Of a stretch of DNA of 64,000 bases, positions 62,412 to 64,000 are shown piece after piece; position 1 is the first letter of the stretch, and each line of letters opens with the position of its first letter. The stretch spans positions 1,612,001-1,676,000 of the forward strand of contig JAUCEF010000018.1 of the NCBI GenBank assembly GCA_033558025.1, given 5' to 3'. Source of the stretch: Phytophthora sp. 'mugwort'. Lineage: Eukaryota; Oomycota; Peronosporomycetes; Peronosporales; Peronosporaceae. Under the pieces are notes generated by a model, which was given only the letters and a program-made list of their open reading frames with translations, did no database searches and was not told the DNA's origin. The translations under genes were made by a program, and so were the position numbers.

Positions 62412-64000
62412 ATGTCGACGCCCCTTCCGATCCACCGCCAGGCCTCCAAGTCCGACGCCGACATTGAGCTGCTGCCCGTAGAGGTGGGTCAGGTCGTCTG
62501 GATTCCCGGCACCGACCGCGTTTGGGACAAGGGCTCTGTCATGGCCATCGGTGGCCTTAAAGTGACAGTGCGTACTCAGGCCGGGAAGATCCAGCAGGTG
62601 GACCGCGGCCTCGCCGTGCCGCAGAATCCGCGCGAGGCCGACGACATGACCTCGCTCTACTATATCCACGAGGCAGGTGTGCTGCACAACCTGGAGGAAC
62701 GTTGCAAGCTCGACGGCGGTGATGGCACTGGACAGAAGCCCTACACCTTCATGGCCAACGTGCTGATCGCCGTTAACCCGCTGCGGGACCTGCCCAACCC
62801 TCGTATTAGCGAGGTGGTCAACACTGCGGGAAGCTCTCCGCATCCGTACTCTATCGCCGAAATGGCCTACCAGCAAATGGTCTACAACTCTGGCACCGAC
62901 CAGCCAACCAACCAATCAGTTGTCATCAGTGGTGAAAGTGGTGCCGGTAAGACCGAATCGTCTAAGATCGTGCTGCGTCACTTGACTACGCGCGGTCTGT
63001 ACGGCAAGAAGGCACGCGGAGATGAGATCGAGAGCATGTCGAAGACCCGCCAGCAGCACGGCACGTCGCTGGATCACCGTCTGATTGAGCAGAACCCCAT
63101 CCTAGAAGCTTTCGGTAACGCCAAGACTCTGCGTAATTACAACTCGTCGCGTTTCGGCAAGTTTATGAAGCTGCAGTTCACGGCGGACGGCGAATTCAAG
63201 CTGGCGGGTGCTCTCGTGGAGACGTATCTGCTGGAAAAGTCACGTCTGGTGTACCAGGTGGACGGCGAGCGCAACTTCCACATTTTCTACCAGCTGTTGG
63301 CCGGTGCCTCACCTGCTGCACGCCAGGAGTTTGAGCTTACGAAGGCTGAGGACTTTTGCTACCTGAACCAGAGCGGATGCTACATTGCCGAGGAAACGGA
63401 TGACCACGCGTGCTTTGAGGCCGTTGTACGCGGTCTGACCTGCGTTGGTATTGATGAACAGGTCCAGCATGTGATCTTTTCGGTAGTCGCAGGGCTGCTA
63501 CATCTCGGTAACATTGAATTTGACGAAGAAGATACACCCGAGGGCGAAGCTGCCGTCATTGAAAAGGAATCGGCTAAGCGCGCTATTGTCTCGGCGGCTA
63601 GACTGCTGGGCGTCAAGGAGGAGGACCTGTGGAAGGTGATCATGACACGCGATATTGTGACTCGGGAGGAGACGTACACGGTTCGCCGCAACGAGCAAGC
63701 TGCCGTATATGCGCGTGACGCCATTGCCAAGGCGCTGTACAGCCGTATGTTCGACTGGGTTATCAAACAGGTGAACTCGTCTCTGGGTCATGATCCCAAC
63801 CCGCTGCCGTATATTGGTGTGCTGGATATCTTCGGTTTCGAGTCGTTCCAGCGCAACGACTTTGAGCAGTTGCTTATCAACTACACGAACGAAGTACTAC
63901 AGGCGACATTCAACAACCAAGTTTTTATTGCCGAAATGGAGCTTTACAAGCGAGAAGGGATCACGGTGGGTAGAATTAAGTGGCCCGACAACCGTGAGTG
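62412..64000 (+). CDS. Unconventional myosin heavy chain, motor domain (3' part outside window)
   Basis: Open from ATG 62412 to the right edge (529 codons, no intron seen). N-terminal about 20-60 is an SH3-like strand region (GQVVWIPGTDRVWDKGSVMAI). Motor core from about 78: DDMTSLYYIHEAGVLHNL, YTFMANVLIAVNPL, P-loop GESGAGKTES (about 174-183), switch I NSSRFGKF (about 244-251), LVETYLLEKSRLV, FHIFYQLLAG, switch II DIFGFESF (about 471-478), NYTNEVLQATFN and WPDNRE at the edge. Myosins move along actin using ATP. The tail that would define the class is outside, and oomycetes have several lineage-specific myosins, so no class is given. The final CGTGAGTG resembles a splice donor, so an intron could begin there. 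Confidence 0.95.
   Translation, partial: MSTPLPIHRQASKSDADIELLPVEVGQVVWIPGTDRVWDKGSVMAIGGLKVTVRTQAGKIQQVDRGLAVPQNPREADDMTSLYYIHEAGVLHNLEERCKLDGGDGTGQKPYTFMANVLIAVNPLRDLPNPRISEVVNTAGSSPHPYSIAEMAYQQMVYNSGTDQPTNQSVVISGESGAGKTESSKIVLRHLTTRGLYGKKARGDEIESMSKTRQQHGTSLDHRLIEQNPILEAFGNAKTLRNYNSSRFGKFMKLQFTADGEFKLAGALVETYLLEKSRLVYQVDGERNFHIFYQLLAGASPAARQEFELTKAEDFCYLNQSGCYIAEETDDHACFEAVVRGLTCVGIDEQVQHVIFSVVAGLLHLGNIEFDEEDTPEGEAAVIEKESAKRAIVSAARLLGVKEEDLWKVIMTRDIVTREETYTVRRNEQAAVYARDAIAKALYSRMFDWVIKQVNSSLGHDPNPLPYIGVLDIFGFESFQRNDFEQLLINYTNEVLQATFNNQVFIAEMELYKREGITVGRIKWPDNRE

Noticed and set aside
62379..62915. Minus-strand 178-codon frame opposite the myosin N-terminus
   Set aside because: Shadow of the myosin motor coding sequence.
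38740..64000. tRNA, rRNA or small RNA genes
   Set aside because: I looked for cloverleaf-like and conserved rRNA stretches and saw none that I could support by eye.

Overview
The window looks like a piece of an oomycete nuclear genome, most likely Phytophthora or a close relative. The evidence is short introns (about 70-100 bp, one of 230 bp) with GT..AG ends, compact head-to-tail housekeeping genes, initiator-like TCATTYY motifs upstream of start codons, and decayed transposons including a Tc1/mariner type that I know from oomycete genomes. This placement is inference; no species-specific marker was found.

Region 1 (1-38731, minus strand) is one enormous protein-coding gene that enters from beyond the left edge. 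It starts at 38731 with a signal peptide and a Cys-rich (plexin/PSI-like) module. Three short introns follow, then a single frame that I read triplet by triplet (for each array, a representative unit) without finding a stop from 33386 to base 1. The in-window product is about 12,800 residues, almost entirely Gly/Ser/Val-rich strands of about 15 residues, with a predicted peptidase S74 (endosialidase-type intramolecular chaperone) domain near residue 3190-3290. Downstream of that domain the strands resume. They are organised in two tandem arrays: array B (16391-27540, 2703 bp units, about 4 copies) and array A (1-15095, 2700 bp units, about 5.6 copies and continuing out of the window), separated by a non-amplified linker. 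The long plus-strand Pro/Thr/Leu-rich frames over the arrays are shadows of this gene.

Region 2 (about 38.8-56.1 kb) has no intact gene that I can recognise. It is a graveyard of mobile elements: a pogo/Tigger-like transposase pseudogene interrupted by a complete but dead Tc1/mariner element whose ends and TA target duplication can be read exactly; a scrap of a hAT transposase; and a Ty1/copia retrotransposon with unequal LTRs and an inverted integrase segment. Unassigned sequence lies between them.

Region 3 (56.2-64 kb, plus strand) is a dense run of four housekeeping-type genes: a CAMK-group protein kinase with a CIPK/CHK1-like C-terminal domain, the spliceosomal WD40 protein PLRG1/PRL1, a SAP-domain THO1/SARNP-like RNA-export factor, and the start of an unconventional myosin heavy chain that runs off the right edge. 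Their exon-intron structures were worked out by hand. These four genes have no obvious functional link to the giant secreted protein; the window simply shows a gene-dense block beside a repeat-rich block.
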